From JACKHA01 sp041401985 (GTDB taxonomy: Bacteria; Planctomycetota; Phycisphaerae; Phycisphaerales; UBA1924): DNA of 64,000 bases. Within the stretch, counting starts at the first letter, position 1. Each line of letters opens with the position of its first letter. This document shows, one piece after another, positions 33,844-42,176 of the stretch. The translations under genes were made by a program, and so were the position numbers. Below the pieces are notes generated by a model that did no database searches, had not been told where the DNA came from, and saw only the letters and a program-made list of their open reading frames with translations. Where the stretch lies: NCBI GenBank assembly GCA_041401985.1, contig JAWKTE010000002.1:219183-283182 (forward strand). The letters run 5' to 3'.

Positions 33844-36285
33844 CTAGTTGCCCGTGTCGATCTTGTTGCCCGGCAGGGCCTCCCAGTCGTCGTAGCGCCA
33901 CTGGAGGCCGTTCTCCTCAAAGAACTTCTTGAACAGGACCCGGTCGGACTCCTTCGAGCCCGTCCCGCCGATCCAGACCTTGGACCCGTCGGGCATGTAC
34001 ACGGTCACGGGCGGCTGCGGCCCGGCGTTCTCGCCGGCGACGTTGGGATTCTGGCGGTCGGGCCACTCGTCGTGGGCGCCGTGCTGGATGAGCTTGGCGT
34101 CCATCTCGGTGTTGATCTGGGCGCGGATGTCCGACGTGTCGGGAACGAACTCGCCGTTCTTCTTGTAGACGCCGTGCAGGTCGTAGTCGCCGTGGTACCG
34201 CGCGTTGGTCTGGGCGTGGACCACGACGTAGTGGTCGTCGTCCATGACCTTGAAGCCCGAGTCCTCGATCTTCTTCTTCTTGAAGTAGTCGTAGCGTTTG
34301 CGGAACTCGGAGTTGGGGTCGGCCATCAGCTGGGCGACGGTCTTGCCTTCGAGCAGTTCCGCCACCGTCATCTCCGGGTGGCCGGGGAGTTTCGAGAGCG
34401 TGTTGTGCGTGCGGGCGTGCGTCGGGTCGAAGCACACGACACCCTTGTACGGCCCCTCGGTGGCGGTCTTGGCCTTCATCTCCATCGGCTTGCCCTCGTA
34501 CTTGAAGGGCTTGCCCTGGGGGTCGGTGCCGGACTTTCCGATGAACTGCACGCCGTCGGCGTTGCCGTCGCGGACGAAGATGTACTGGTCCGTGGCCTTG
34601 GCCTTGGCGCCGAAGATCTTGTCGTCCATGTCCCGCATGCCGCGCGAGCCGGGGGGCGGGGGCGTGGGGAAGCGGGTCTTCTGTCTCGGCTTGCCCTTGG
34701 GGGGCGGGACGTTGGTGGGGTCCTCGCGCCGGGTCGTGGCGTGGTCGTCCTGGGTCTTGGTCGTGTGCCCGCCGGCGTCGCCGGCGTCGCCGTCGGCCTT
34801 GGGCGTGCCGGTCATGTCGATCTCGGCGCCGGGGTCCTTCATACGCTCGAGGCGGGCCGCGGGCGTCTCGCCGTTGACGCCCGGCTTGCGCATGTTCGCC
34901 AGGTCGGTGGCGGTGCCCTTGATGCTGACCGAGGTCATCATGCCGGCGATGGCCGCCGAGCGGAAGAGTTCGAGCAGTTTGTCCGTGCGCTCCTTGGGCG
35001 AAAGCGACGGATTGCCCAGGATCGCGTCGTACTGGGCGATGTAATCCTGGGCGAGCATGACGCCCTGGACCCCGTCGGTCCCGACCTGGCCGATCAGCGA
35101 GTACTTGACAACCTTGCCCGCCGAGTCCTTGGCGATGATTGTCGCGCCGCGGGCCCACATGCCGGCGCCCGCGAAGATGTTGCCCACGATCGTGAGCCCG
35201 TCGAGGGCGTCGGCCCGCCAGTCGCTGACGCCCTCCTCGCGCCGCTGGGCGATGTTGATCACCGCTGCTGCCGAGGACGAGAGTATCGACGACCAGATCA
35301 GCATCGAGACGACCTGCGAGCCCGGGATCGGGGCGATGAGCGTCACGACGCCCGCCACGACCGCCGCCCCGAGGGCGATCCACTCGAAGAACGACGCCAC
35401 GCTGTCCCAGAACGACGAGCCGTCGGTCTCGAACTGCCCGACGTTCTTGTCCTTCTCGAAGAACTGCTGGGGCACGACGTAGCGGATGTGCCCGTCCGGG
35501 TAGCGGTTGCCCGAGTCCCAGGCGTCGAGCAGGGCGATGATGGCCGCCCCGTCGCTGGCGGCCTCACGCTCGTAGATGCCGGTCCGGGTCCGGTCGAGCG
35601 GGTTGGTCCAGTCGATCAGTTTCCACTTGTGCCCGGAGCCCTCCATCTTGGCCACGACCACGCGCAGGCGGCTCTTGGTCTGGGTGGTGGTCTCGATGTG
35701 GACCGCGTTGATCTTGTACGACGGGCGTCCGATGAACTCGGCGTAGAGATCGGCGAGTTTCAGTTCATTCTGGGAGAGGTGCGCGATGAGCGCGTCGTGC
35801 TCGGTCTTCTGCTTGCCGGTGGGGGGGTGCTTGGCCGCGACCATCTCCAGGGCCCGCTTGTAGCGGGTGGTCATGATCATGGTGGCGTAGAGGTCCGGAA
35901 GGCCCTCCTTCTGGGCCGCGGCCAGTTCCGAGTCCAGGATCGTCGAGGCCTTCTCGATCCAGACGTCGTGCTTGCAGAAGAACTCCTTGTTGTTCATGTC
36001 CTTGATCTGGGCCAGCACCGTCCACTGCCCGTCAAGGTCCATGTCGAACTCGATCTCGACCGCGTTCCGCCACGGGTCCTTGGGCTGGCGGTAGACCTGG
36101 TTGCCGGTCAGCCAGCCCTTGTCGCGGTCGTTGAAGTAGTACCAGCGGAGCGAGTTGTAGGTGTGGGTCCGCCCGTCCCCGCTCATGAACAGTTGCCCGC
36201 CGGTGATCTCGAAGTGCATCACCGCCCCGCGCGAGATCGCGCGAAGCCGCGGCGAGACCAGCAGGCGATAGGGGTTGTCACCCAC
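33844..36285 (-). CDS. Polymorphic-toxin-like protein with ExoY/CyaA-type nucleotidyl cyclase domain (copy 1)
   Basis: An 813-aa protein. The GTG at 36285 overlaps the stop of the LysM-like gene by 8 bases and follows a G-rich stretch, so translation is probably coupled; an ATG at 36219 (MHFEITGGQLF) is the alternative. The layout equals copy 2: beta-rich head (SLRWYYFNDRDKGW, QWTVLAQIKDMN), helices, LIDWTNPLDRTRTGIYE with LLDAWDSGNRYPDGHI, a hydrophobic segment (about 300-338), a His/Thr/Pro linker, and the C-terminal cyclase-like domain. Active-site blocks: MKAKTATEGPYKGVVCFDP (Lys604, Lys606), YHGDYDLHGVY (Asp700, Asp702), IQHGAHDEWPD (His735). The family assignment rests on these blocks. 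Whether it makes cAMP or another cyclic nucleotide, and which cofactor activates it, cannot be read from the sequence. Confidence 0.65.
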   Translation of the reverse strand: MGDNPYRLLVSPRLRAISRGAVMHFEITGGQLFMSGDGRTHTYNSLRWYYFNDRDKGWLTGNQVYRQPKDPWRNAVEIEFDMDLDGQWTVLAQIKDMNNKEFFCKHDVWIEKASTILDSELAAAQKEGLPDLYATMIMTTRYKRALEMVAAKHPPTGKQKTEHDALIAHLSQNELKLADLYAEFIGRPSYKINAVHIETTTQTKSRLRVVVAKMEGSGHKWKLIDWTNPLDRTRTGIYEREAASDGAAIIALLDAWDSGNRYPDGHIRYVVPQQFFEKDKNVGQFETDGSSFWDSVASFFEWIALGAAVVAGVVTLIAPIPGSQVVSMLIWSSILSSSAAAVINIAQRREEGVSDWRADALDGLTIVGNIFAGAGMWARGATIIAKDSAGKVVKYSLIGQVGTDGVQGVMLAQDYIAQYDAILGNPSLSPKERTDKLLELFRSAAIAGMMTSVSIKGTATDLANMRKPGVNGETPAARLERMKDPGAEIDMTGTPKADGDAGDAGGHTTKTQDDHATTRREDPTNVPPPKGKPRQKTRFPTPPPPGSRGMRDMDDKIFGAKAKATDQYIFVRDGNADGVQFIGKSGTDPQGKPFKYEGKPMEMKAKTATEGPYKGVVCFDPTHARTHNTLSKLPGHPEMTVAELLEGKTVAQLMADPNSEFRKRYDYFKKKKIEDSGFKVMDDDHYVVVHAQTNARYHGDYDLHGVYKKNGEFVPDTSDIRAQINTEMDAKLIQHGAHDEWPDRQNPNVAGENAGPQPPVTVYMPDGSKVWIGGTGSKESDRVLFKKFFEENGLQWRYDDWEALPGNKIDTGN

Positions 36286-37765
36286 CGGCGCCCCCCTGGC
36301 CGCCCTGGGCCTGCTGGCCTTCCAGCGCCCCGACCTTGCCGAACGACTCGTCGGTCTCGATGCCCAGCGGCGTGTTGAGTTCGGGCTCGACCAGTTCGGT
36401 CCCGCTCTTGATCTTCAGGCTGCCGCTGGCCAGAAGGAACTCGAGCACCGCCCGCTCGTCCTCGTCGGGGAACTGGCTGTACAGGTCCTCGATGAACCCC
36501 TTGCCGCTGTAGGTGTTGAAGTATTTGTCGTAGAACTCGACGGTGTGCTCCGCGGTCTCGACGTCGTACTTGAGCACCTCCAGCAGCATCTCCTTGTTCC
36601 GGTCGTCCATCGCCTTGCGGGCCTGGGCCGCCAGCCCCTTGGCCAGCACAAGGTGCAGGTCCTTGTACTCGATCTGGAACGCACCCGGCGGCGGGTCCTC
36701 GATCATGTCCAGGCCCTGCGGCCCCAGCGTGCCCTGCTTCGTGTCCTCGTTGGCCCACGTGATCTCGTAGTCGGCCTCGGGGATCCGGAATCCGTCGATC
36801 GTCTCGAGCCGCACCACGAACGGCACGATGTGCCGCACCTTGAACACGTGCTCCTTGCCCGTCGCAAGCCCGGTCTTCTCCCACTTCTTCGGGATGAACA
36901 TGATGCCGGGGTGGTCGGTGGACGTGAACGAGAAGTTCTTGCCGTCCTTGGTCGGCTTCCAGATCCCGTTGTCGTCCACCAGGTGCTTGTTGATCTCCGT
37001 GGGCTTGTCCGTGCCCCAGTTGAACCGGGACAGGAACTTCCAGTCGAACCCGTTGGCCTTCGCCAAAGAATCGATCGACTCACCGTCTTTGACCTTGTGG
37101 CGCTTGATCTCCGCGATCCGCTTCAGGTTCGACGCGCTGATCCTGCGGCTCGGCCAGACCTTGTCCTTCGGACCCGGCTTGGGCGGCTCGCCCTCGCCCT
37201 TGAACTCGTAGGTGTCCTGCATCGTCGCGCCCGTCAGGTCGCACGAGACATCGCACGTGCCCGGTGGGATGTCGTCGATCTTGACCGTGCCCTGGGCCGA
37301 GGTCGTGTAGTAGTCCTCGACCCCGTCGGGCAGCGTGATCTTGAGCCGGACCGACGAGACGGGGTCGCCCGTCTTCTCGTCCACGATCCTGACCGCGAAC
37401 GTGGTCTTCTGGACCGTCTGCTTCGGGGCCGGGGCGACCTCTTCCTGCTGGGTCGCCTCCTGGACCGAGGCCATCATCTTGGGCCGCCACCGCCACTCGG
37501 GCGGCAGGAGCATCAGCCGCCCATCCTCCAGCAGGCCGATCGCCTGCTCGATCAGTTTGTCGTCGGGCATCTGGCGGGCCCCAGCGGCTCCGGCCTCCTG
37601 GAGCATCTCGCGGAGCTGGGTCGCGCCCTCGTCGCTCTCGACCAGATCACGCAGCGCCTCGCGCAGCGCCGAGCGGTCCTGCATCCACGACGGCCCGTCC
37701 CCGGGACGGGGGGGCCAGGGCACGATCTGCACCCGCTGCGAGTTGAGACGCACCTGGATCGCCAA
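36278..37765 (-). CDS. LysM-like protein heading the toxin cluster
   Basis: A protein of about 495 aa. I choose a TTG at 37765 because GGGAG lies 8 bases upstream and the following sequence (AIQVRLNSQRVQIVPWPPR) looks like a true N-terminus; the frame is open further up and the ATG near 37683 is an alternative. Seen: a helical part (SALREALRDLVESDEG), a carboxypeptidase-regulatory-like beta domain (FAVRIVDEKTGDPVSSVRLKI, GTVKIDDIPPG), then a LysM-like motif (HKVKDGESIDSLAKANGFDW, about residue 222) ending in IMFIPKKW, and a second beta domain. Such proteins occur in type VI and contractile-injection effector loci as tube-tip or loading partners. It overlaps the first toxin gene by 8 bases. 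Confidence 0.6.
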   Translation of the reverse strand: MAIQVRLNSQRVQIVPWPPRPGDGPSWMQDRSALREALRDLVESDEGATQLREMLQEAGAAGARQMPDDKLIEQAIGLLEDGRLMLLPPEWRWRPKMMASVQEATQQEEVAPAPKQTVQKTTFAVRIVDEKTGDPVSSVRLKITLPDGVEDYYTTSAQGTVKIDDIPPGTCDVSCDLTGATMQDTYEFKGEGEPPKPGPKDKVWPSRRISASNLKRIAEIKRHKVKDGESIDSLAKANGFDWKFLSRFNWGTDKPTEINKHLVDDNGIWKPTKDGKNFSFTSTDHPGIMFIPKKWEKTGLATGKEHVFKVRHIVPFVVRLETIDGFRIPEADYEITWANEDTKQGTLGPQGLDMIEDPPPGAFQIEYKDLHLVLAKGLAAQARKAMDDRNKEMLLEVLKYDVETAEHTVEFYDKYFNTYSGKGFIEDLYSQFPDEDERAVLEFLLASGSLKIKSGTELVEPELNTPLGIETDESFGKVGALEGQQAQGGQGGAGG

Positions 37766-38049
37766 CCGACGGACTCCCGCGAGGCCGACGGGGCGAGCCC
37801 GATCGGCGGACGAACCCCGGACCTCGATCCGTGTCCCGACCAAGGTACGGGGGTGTGCGGAATCCGACAAGTGGGGGTGTCGCTCAGCGTGAAACACAAG
37901 GCGTGGTCGAACCGATCGGCCCGCACGCGCGACCCGGGCGTCTGCCCACGCCGCCGGGGCGGCTTGGTCGGACCGCCCATGTCCGGTATCCTGATGCTGG
38001 GCCGAAGTTTGGGCCGCCCGAGGCGGGGCAGGCCGACGAAGGGGACGGC

Positions 38050-41000
38050 ATGCGAGGCATCGGACGCACCGCGGGAGGGTTTGGCTGGCCGGCGTGGCTG
38101 GGCGGGTTGGCCATCCTGGCCACCGCGATCGCCCCGTCGGCGGGTGCCGCCCGGTCCCAGGACGCCGCGACGCCCCAGCCGGTCGCCGCGCCCGACGCCC
38201 AGCCGACGCTCGTGGTGGCGCCTCGAACGATCGCCCAGGTCGGGCGGTCCCGAGTCATCGCGTTCGAGGCCAGCCAGCCCGGATCCGAGTCCCGCCGATT
38301 CGAGGCCACCGTCGAGCCGCCGGGCGTGCTGGAGGTGCTGGCCCCGCCAACGCTTCTCGACGGGGAGCGCATTGGTTATCTCCGCGTCCGCGGCCTGCGC
38401 GCGGGCACCGCGACGCTCGCCTTCGCGGGCCAGGAGATCGAGGTCGAGGTCGTCGAGCCGGGCTTCGCGCCGGCGTGGAGCGACTCTGCGCCTCGGATCG
38501 TGTCGCCGGTGTCGGGCGCCCGCGTGTGGGGCGAGTTCAGCGTCGGGGCCGAGGTGCGGGTCGAGCCGCGCGAGCCCGAGGGGCGGCTCGTGCTGCGGAC
38601 CTCCAACGGCGGGACGATCGAGGCGTCCCGCGCCACCGACGCGGCCATGGGGCCGGACCGGCGTTTTGTGTTCGAACTCGGGTCCGGAGGCGAGACATCC
38701 TCGCCGCCCGGGCCGCTCAAGATCACGCCCGTGTGGGTGACCGATGCCGGCGAGCGCGTCGGCGAAGCGGTCACCATCGAACTCATCGAACCCAGAGGCG
38801 CTGCGCTGCGGACCGCCGAGGCCGAGGCCCGCCACGACGACCCGCGCCCGGAGCGTTTCCGCGAGGGCCGCGTCAACGTCGGCCGGGCGGACGACGCCTC
38901 GGGCGGGCAATACGCGAACAACGCCGGGGCGTACCCGCCTGTGTGCGTGCCGATCCGGGTCGAGCACGCCGGCTGGCACCAGGTGCTGGTCCGGGCCTCG
39001 GGCACGTTCGCGGGCGGCGAACTCCCGTGGGTCGATGTCTTCGTGGACAACGAGCAGTTCCCGCGGACGGGCGGGTCGCTGGTCTCGATGCGGTGGCACC
39101 GCGTGGCGGTGGGGGAGCCGATCTGGCTCGAGGCCGGCACGCGGACGATCACGCCGTTCTTCGCCAACGACTTTTATGTGCCGCAGGTCGCGGACCGGAA
39201 CCTGATGCTGGACGTGGTGGAGGTGGCCCGGCTGGGACCGGCCAGCGACGCCGACGCGCCGGTCGAGATGCCCGCGCTGGAGGCACTGGCGCTCGACGAT
39301 CAGCCCGAGCCGAACGCCGACGGTGCGATGGGGGGCAACGCCGAGCCAAGCCCGCGCGCCATGGCCGGCCACGGCGCCGTGTCGGGTGCGATGCCGGGCG
39401 CCATGTCGGGCGTGATGTCAGGCACCATGCCCGGCACGATGAACGCCGCGATGGGCGGCCCAAGCACGACCACCGGCCCCGTCATGGTCACCGATGCCAT
39501 GGGCGTGGAACTCGCCCCCATCCGCGTCGCCCTCGACCAAATGCTCGACGGACGGTCGCTCACCGGCGACCTGCTCATCGAGGGCGCGGCGTGGACCGCC
39601 CCCGCCGGCGACGCCCGGCGCGTCCCCGAGGTCGCCCTCATCCTCAACGGGCGCGAGGTCGCCCGCCAGCGAACCTTCGCCCCCAGGTTCCTCCTCGACG
39701 CCGACGCCTTCGAGAACGGCCAGAACACCATCGCCCTTGTCGCCACCGCCGGCGGGCCGGTCGAAACCCCGAACCCCGACATCTCCGTCGCCCCGTCGCC
39801 CGCCTGCACCGCCGCGACGCCGACCCAGACCGTGACCTTCAACCGCCCCGACCACGCTCCCGGCCTCGAGCCCCTCCGCTTCCTCCGCTTCGGCGTCCAC
39901 GATCGCGGCTGGGACGAGGCCTCCCGCCGCCTGCACCGCAACGAGCACTATCCGCGCGAACGCGTCGCCATCGCGATGTACTCGAACGCCACGGTCGACC
40001 TCTCACTGCCCGAGGACCTGATCGGACGGTTCGAGATCGGCATCGAGTCGCTCGGCACCCGCCTCGAAGGCGCTCCCCGCCTCGAGGTCTCGCTCATCTC
40101 GGGCCGCGACGGCCCCGCCCCGGTCGGCGCGATCGAAGCCCCGACGTGGTGGACGCCCCGCACCGCGGGCACCGTCGACCTGCCCCCCGGCCCCAAACGC
40201 CTCGAGATCGCCTTCACCAACGACCGTTTCCAGGCCGGCGTCGGCGACCGCAACGTGTGGATCCAGTCGGTCGTGCTCCGCGAGGCCCGCCCGAGCGAGG
40301 GCGACGACGCGGCCCCGCCCGACCGCCAGGCCCCGGTCGCGTCGCTCCTGTGGCCGCCCGAGGGCGAGTCGTTCCACATGGCCGGCGCGGTCGTCGTCGA
40401 GGCCTGCGACAACGTGGGCGTCGAGCGCGTCGAACTGCTGATCGACGGGCGCGAGACCGGCATCCGGCGCTGGGTCCGGCGCCAGACCGGGCCATTCGTG
40501 CTGCCGCTGCTGGTCCGCGCCCTCGAACCCGGCGAGCACACGCTGAACGTTCGCGCCTTCGACGAGGCCGGCAACCGCGCCGATACGCCCGCCGCGACCG
40601 TCACCATCCTCGCCGACGCCCCAGCCGACGCCACCACGTTCGACCGCGCCACCACGCTGCTCAACCGCTTCGCGTTCGGCCCCGACCCCGCCGAACTGGC
40701 CGACATCCTGACACGCGGCGAAGAACACTGGCTCCGCGACAGCCTCGCCGCGTCGCTCGACGAGCCCGCCGAACTCGCCGCTATGGCCCCGGGCCTGATC
40801 TGGTTCGAGGACGGTCGGTACAACTACGGCCCGCCGCGCCGCGTCCTCGAGCACGCGTTCTACACGCCCAACCCCGCGCGCACCCGCTTCGTGCTGTGGG
40901 CCTCAAACCACTTCTCGACGTGGATCCGCAAGGTCGAGGGCGACCGCAAGTGGGCCGAGCACGCCGAACTGGCCCGCCTCGGCCCGGCCCGCTTCCAGGA

Positions 41001-41979
41001 CCTGCTCTTTGCGTCGGCCCGCAGCCCCGCCATGCTGCGGTACCTCGACCAGGACACATCTTTCGCCGGGCGGCTCAACGAGAACTACGCGCGCGAGATC
41101 ATGGAACTCCACACTCTCGGCGTGCGCGGCGGCTATTCGCAAACGGACGTGACACAACTCGCCGGCCTGCTCACCGGCTGGACCGCCACCACCCTCGGCG
41201 GGGGCCAGGGCGGCGGCGGGCCGCGCGGCTTCACCTTCCGCTTCGACCCCGGCGTCAGCAGCGCGGATGCGACCAGGATCGTGGGCCTCGAGTTCCCCGA
41301 GACATCGCGCAGCGATCGCTACGACCGGGCGCTGTTCATGATCGAGGCCTTGGCCGCCCACCCCAGCACCGCCCGCTACGTCGCGATCAAACTCTGCGAA
41401 GCCTACGTCTGCGTGCCCGCGCCCGACGACCTCGTCGACGACCTTGCCCACGTCTTCACCGAGACCGGCGGCGACATGGCGGCGATGCTCGTGGCGATGA
41501 GCGAGCACCCGTCGTTCTGGGCGAGCGTCGAGCACGGGCGCATGACCACGCCCTTCGACTACGCCATGCGCCTGGCCCGCACCACCCAGCATCACCACCC
41601 CTGGCGCCTCGGCGAGTATCTCCAACTCTCCGGCTTCCAGGTCTTCGAGCGCTCCACGCCCGACGGCTACCCGACCGAGGACGTGGCCTACGCCGACTCG
41701 AACGCCATGGTCCAGCGCTGGTCGCTGGCCCAGGACGCTTCCGGCGCGATCGCCAATCTCGTGCCCGATTCGTGGCGCTGGGACGGCGTCACCCCCGATC
41801 GGGCCTGGGCCCAGCGCGTTGTCGACGCCCTGGCCATCGGCCTGACCGGGCGCGTGCTGAGCGAACGCTCCAATGAGGCCGCGATCGACCTGCTGCTCTC
41901 GACCGAGGCCCCAGTCTCGCAGCGCGTCCGCATCATCGCCCCGGTCGTGGCCCAGATGCCGGAGGCGAACCTGCGATGA
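38050..41979 (+). CDS. DUF1800 protein with xylan-binding-like modules and Ig-like domain
   Basis: A 1309-aa exported protein. The N-terminus (GWPAWLGGLAILATAIAPSAGAA) is a signal peptide. Two modules carry the calcium-binding pattern of CBM36/60-type xylan-binding domains: ITPFFANDFYVPQVADRNLM (ends near 395) and IAFTNDRFQAGVGDRNVW (ends near 750). A Met/Gly-rich low-complexity stretch (AMPGAMSGVMSGTMPGTM) lies between. An Ig-like domain follows (PPEGESFHMAGAVVVEACDN), and the last 440 residues, from LLNRFAFGPDPAELADIL, are the DUF1800 domain (NHFSTWIRKVEGDRKW, NENYAREIMELHTLGV). DUF1800 proteins pair with DUF1501 proteins, as here. Role unknown; polysaccharide-linked export is a reasonable guess. 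Confidence 0.87.
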   Translation: MRGIGRTAGGFGWPAWLGGLAILATAIAPSAGAARSQDAATPQPVAAPDAQPTLVVAPRTIAQVGRSRVIAFEASQPGSESRRFEATVEPPGVLEVLAPPTLLDGERIGYLRVRGLRAGTATLAFAGQEIEVEVVEPGFAPAWSDSAPRIVSPVSGARVWGEFSVGAEVRVEPREPEGRLVLRTSNGGTIEASRATDAAMGPDRRFVFELGSGGETSSPPGPLKITPVWVTDAGERVGEAVTIELIEPRGAALRTAEAEARHDDPRPERFREGRVNVGRADDASGGQYANNAGAYPPVCVPIRVEHAGWHQVLVRASGTFAGGELPWVDVFVDNEQFPRTGGSLVSMRWHRVAVGEPIWLEAGTRTITPFFANDFYVPQVADRNLMLDVVEVARLGPASDADAPVEMPALEALALDDQPEPNADGAMGGNAEPSPRAMAGHGAVSGAMPGAMSGVMSGTMPGTMNAAMGGPSTTTGPVMVTDAMGVELAPIRVALDQMLDGRSLTGDLLIEGAAWTAPAGDARRVPEVALILNGREVARQRTFAPRFLLDADAFENGQNTIALVATAGGPVETPNPDISVAPSPACTAATPTQTVTFNRPDHAPGLEPLRFLRFGVHDRGWDEASRRLHRNEHYPRERVAIAMYSNATVDLSLPEDLIGRFEIGIESLGTRLEGAPRLEVSLISGRDGPAPVGAIEAPTWWTPRTAGTVDLPPGPKRLEIAFTNDRFQAGVGDRNVWIQSVVLREARPSEGDDAAPPDRQAPVASLLWPPEGESFHMAGAVVVEACDNVGVERVELLIDGRETGIRRWVRRQTGPFVLPLLVRALEPGEHTLNVRAFDEAGNRADTPAATVTILADAPADATTFDRATTLLNRFAFGPDPAELADILTRGEEHWLRDSLAASLDEPAELAAMAPGLIWFEDGRYNYGPPRRVLEHAFYTPNPARTRFVLWASNHFSTWIRKVEGDRKWAEHAELARLGPARFQDLLFASARSPAMLRYLDQDTSFAGRLNENYAREIMELHTLGVRGGYSQTDVTQLAGLLTGWTATTLGGGQGGGGPRGFTFRFDPGVSSADATRIVGLEFPETSRSDRYDRALFMIEALAAHPSTARYVAIKLCEAYVCVPAPDDLVDDLAHVFTETGGDMAAMLVAMSEHPSFWASVEHGRMTTPFDYAMRLARTTQHHHPWRLGEYLQLSGFQVFERSTPDGYPTEDVAYADSNAMVQRWSLAQDASGAIANLVPDSWRWDGVTPDRAWAQRVVDALAIGLTGRVLSERSNEAAIDLLLSTEAPVSQRVRIIAPVVAQMPEANLR

Positions 41980-42000
41980 CGCGTCGTTGATCGAGGAATG

Positions 42001-42147
42001 AACACAGAGGCACAGAGCCACAGAGAGGAAACACACCGAGCGAGTCCGAATTGGAACGGCGGTGCGAGCCGCGCCACAACCTGGATCCAAACACTGCCTC
42101 TACCTCCTGCCTTTTCTTCTCTGTGCCTCTGTGCCTCTGTGTTGAAA
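42001..42147. repeat. Inverted pair of CACAGAGGCACAGAG-type repeats
   Basis: AACACAGAGGCACAGAGCC at 42001-42019 is matched in reverse by the stretch 42112-42147 (CTCTGTGCCTCTGTGTTGAA). Such CACAGAGG elements are scattered in many environmental genomes. It lies between the DUF1800 and DUF1501 genes. Confidence 0.65.
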
Positions 42148-42176
42148 CCGGTTCTGCTGAAGCCATGGAGCCCCCG

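Noticed and set aside
29599..37765. Cluster as an Rhs/YD-repeat or contact-dependent inhibition locus
   Set aside because: No YD repeats, no haemagglutinin repeats and no two-partner secretion gene; the large proteins have a beta head, helices and one hydrophobic segment instead.
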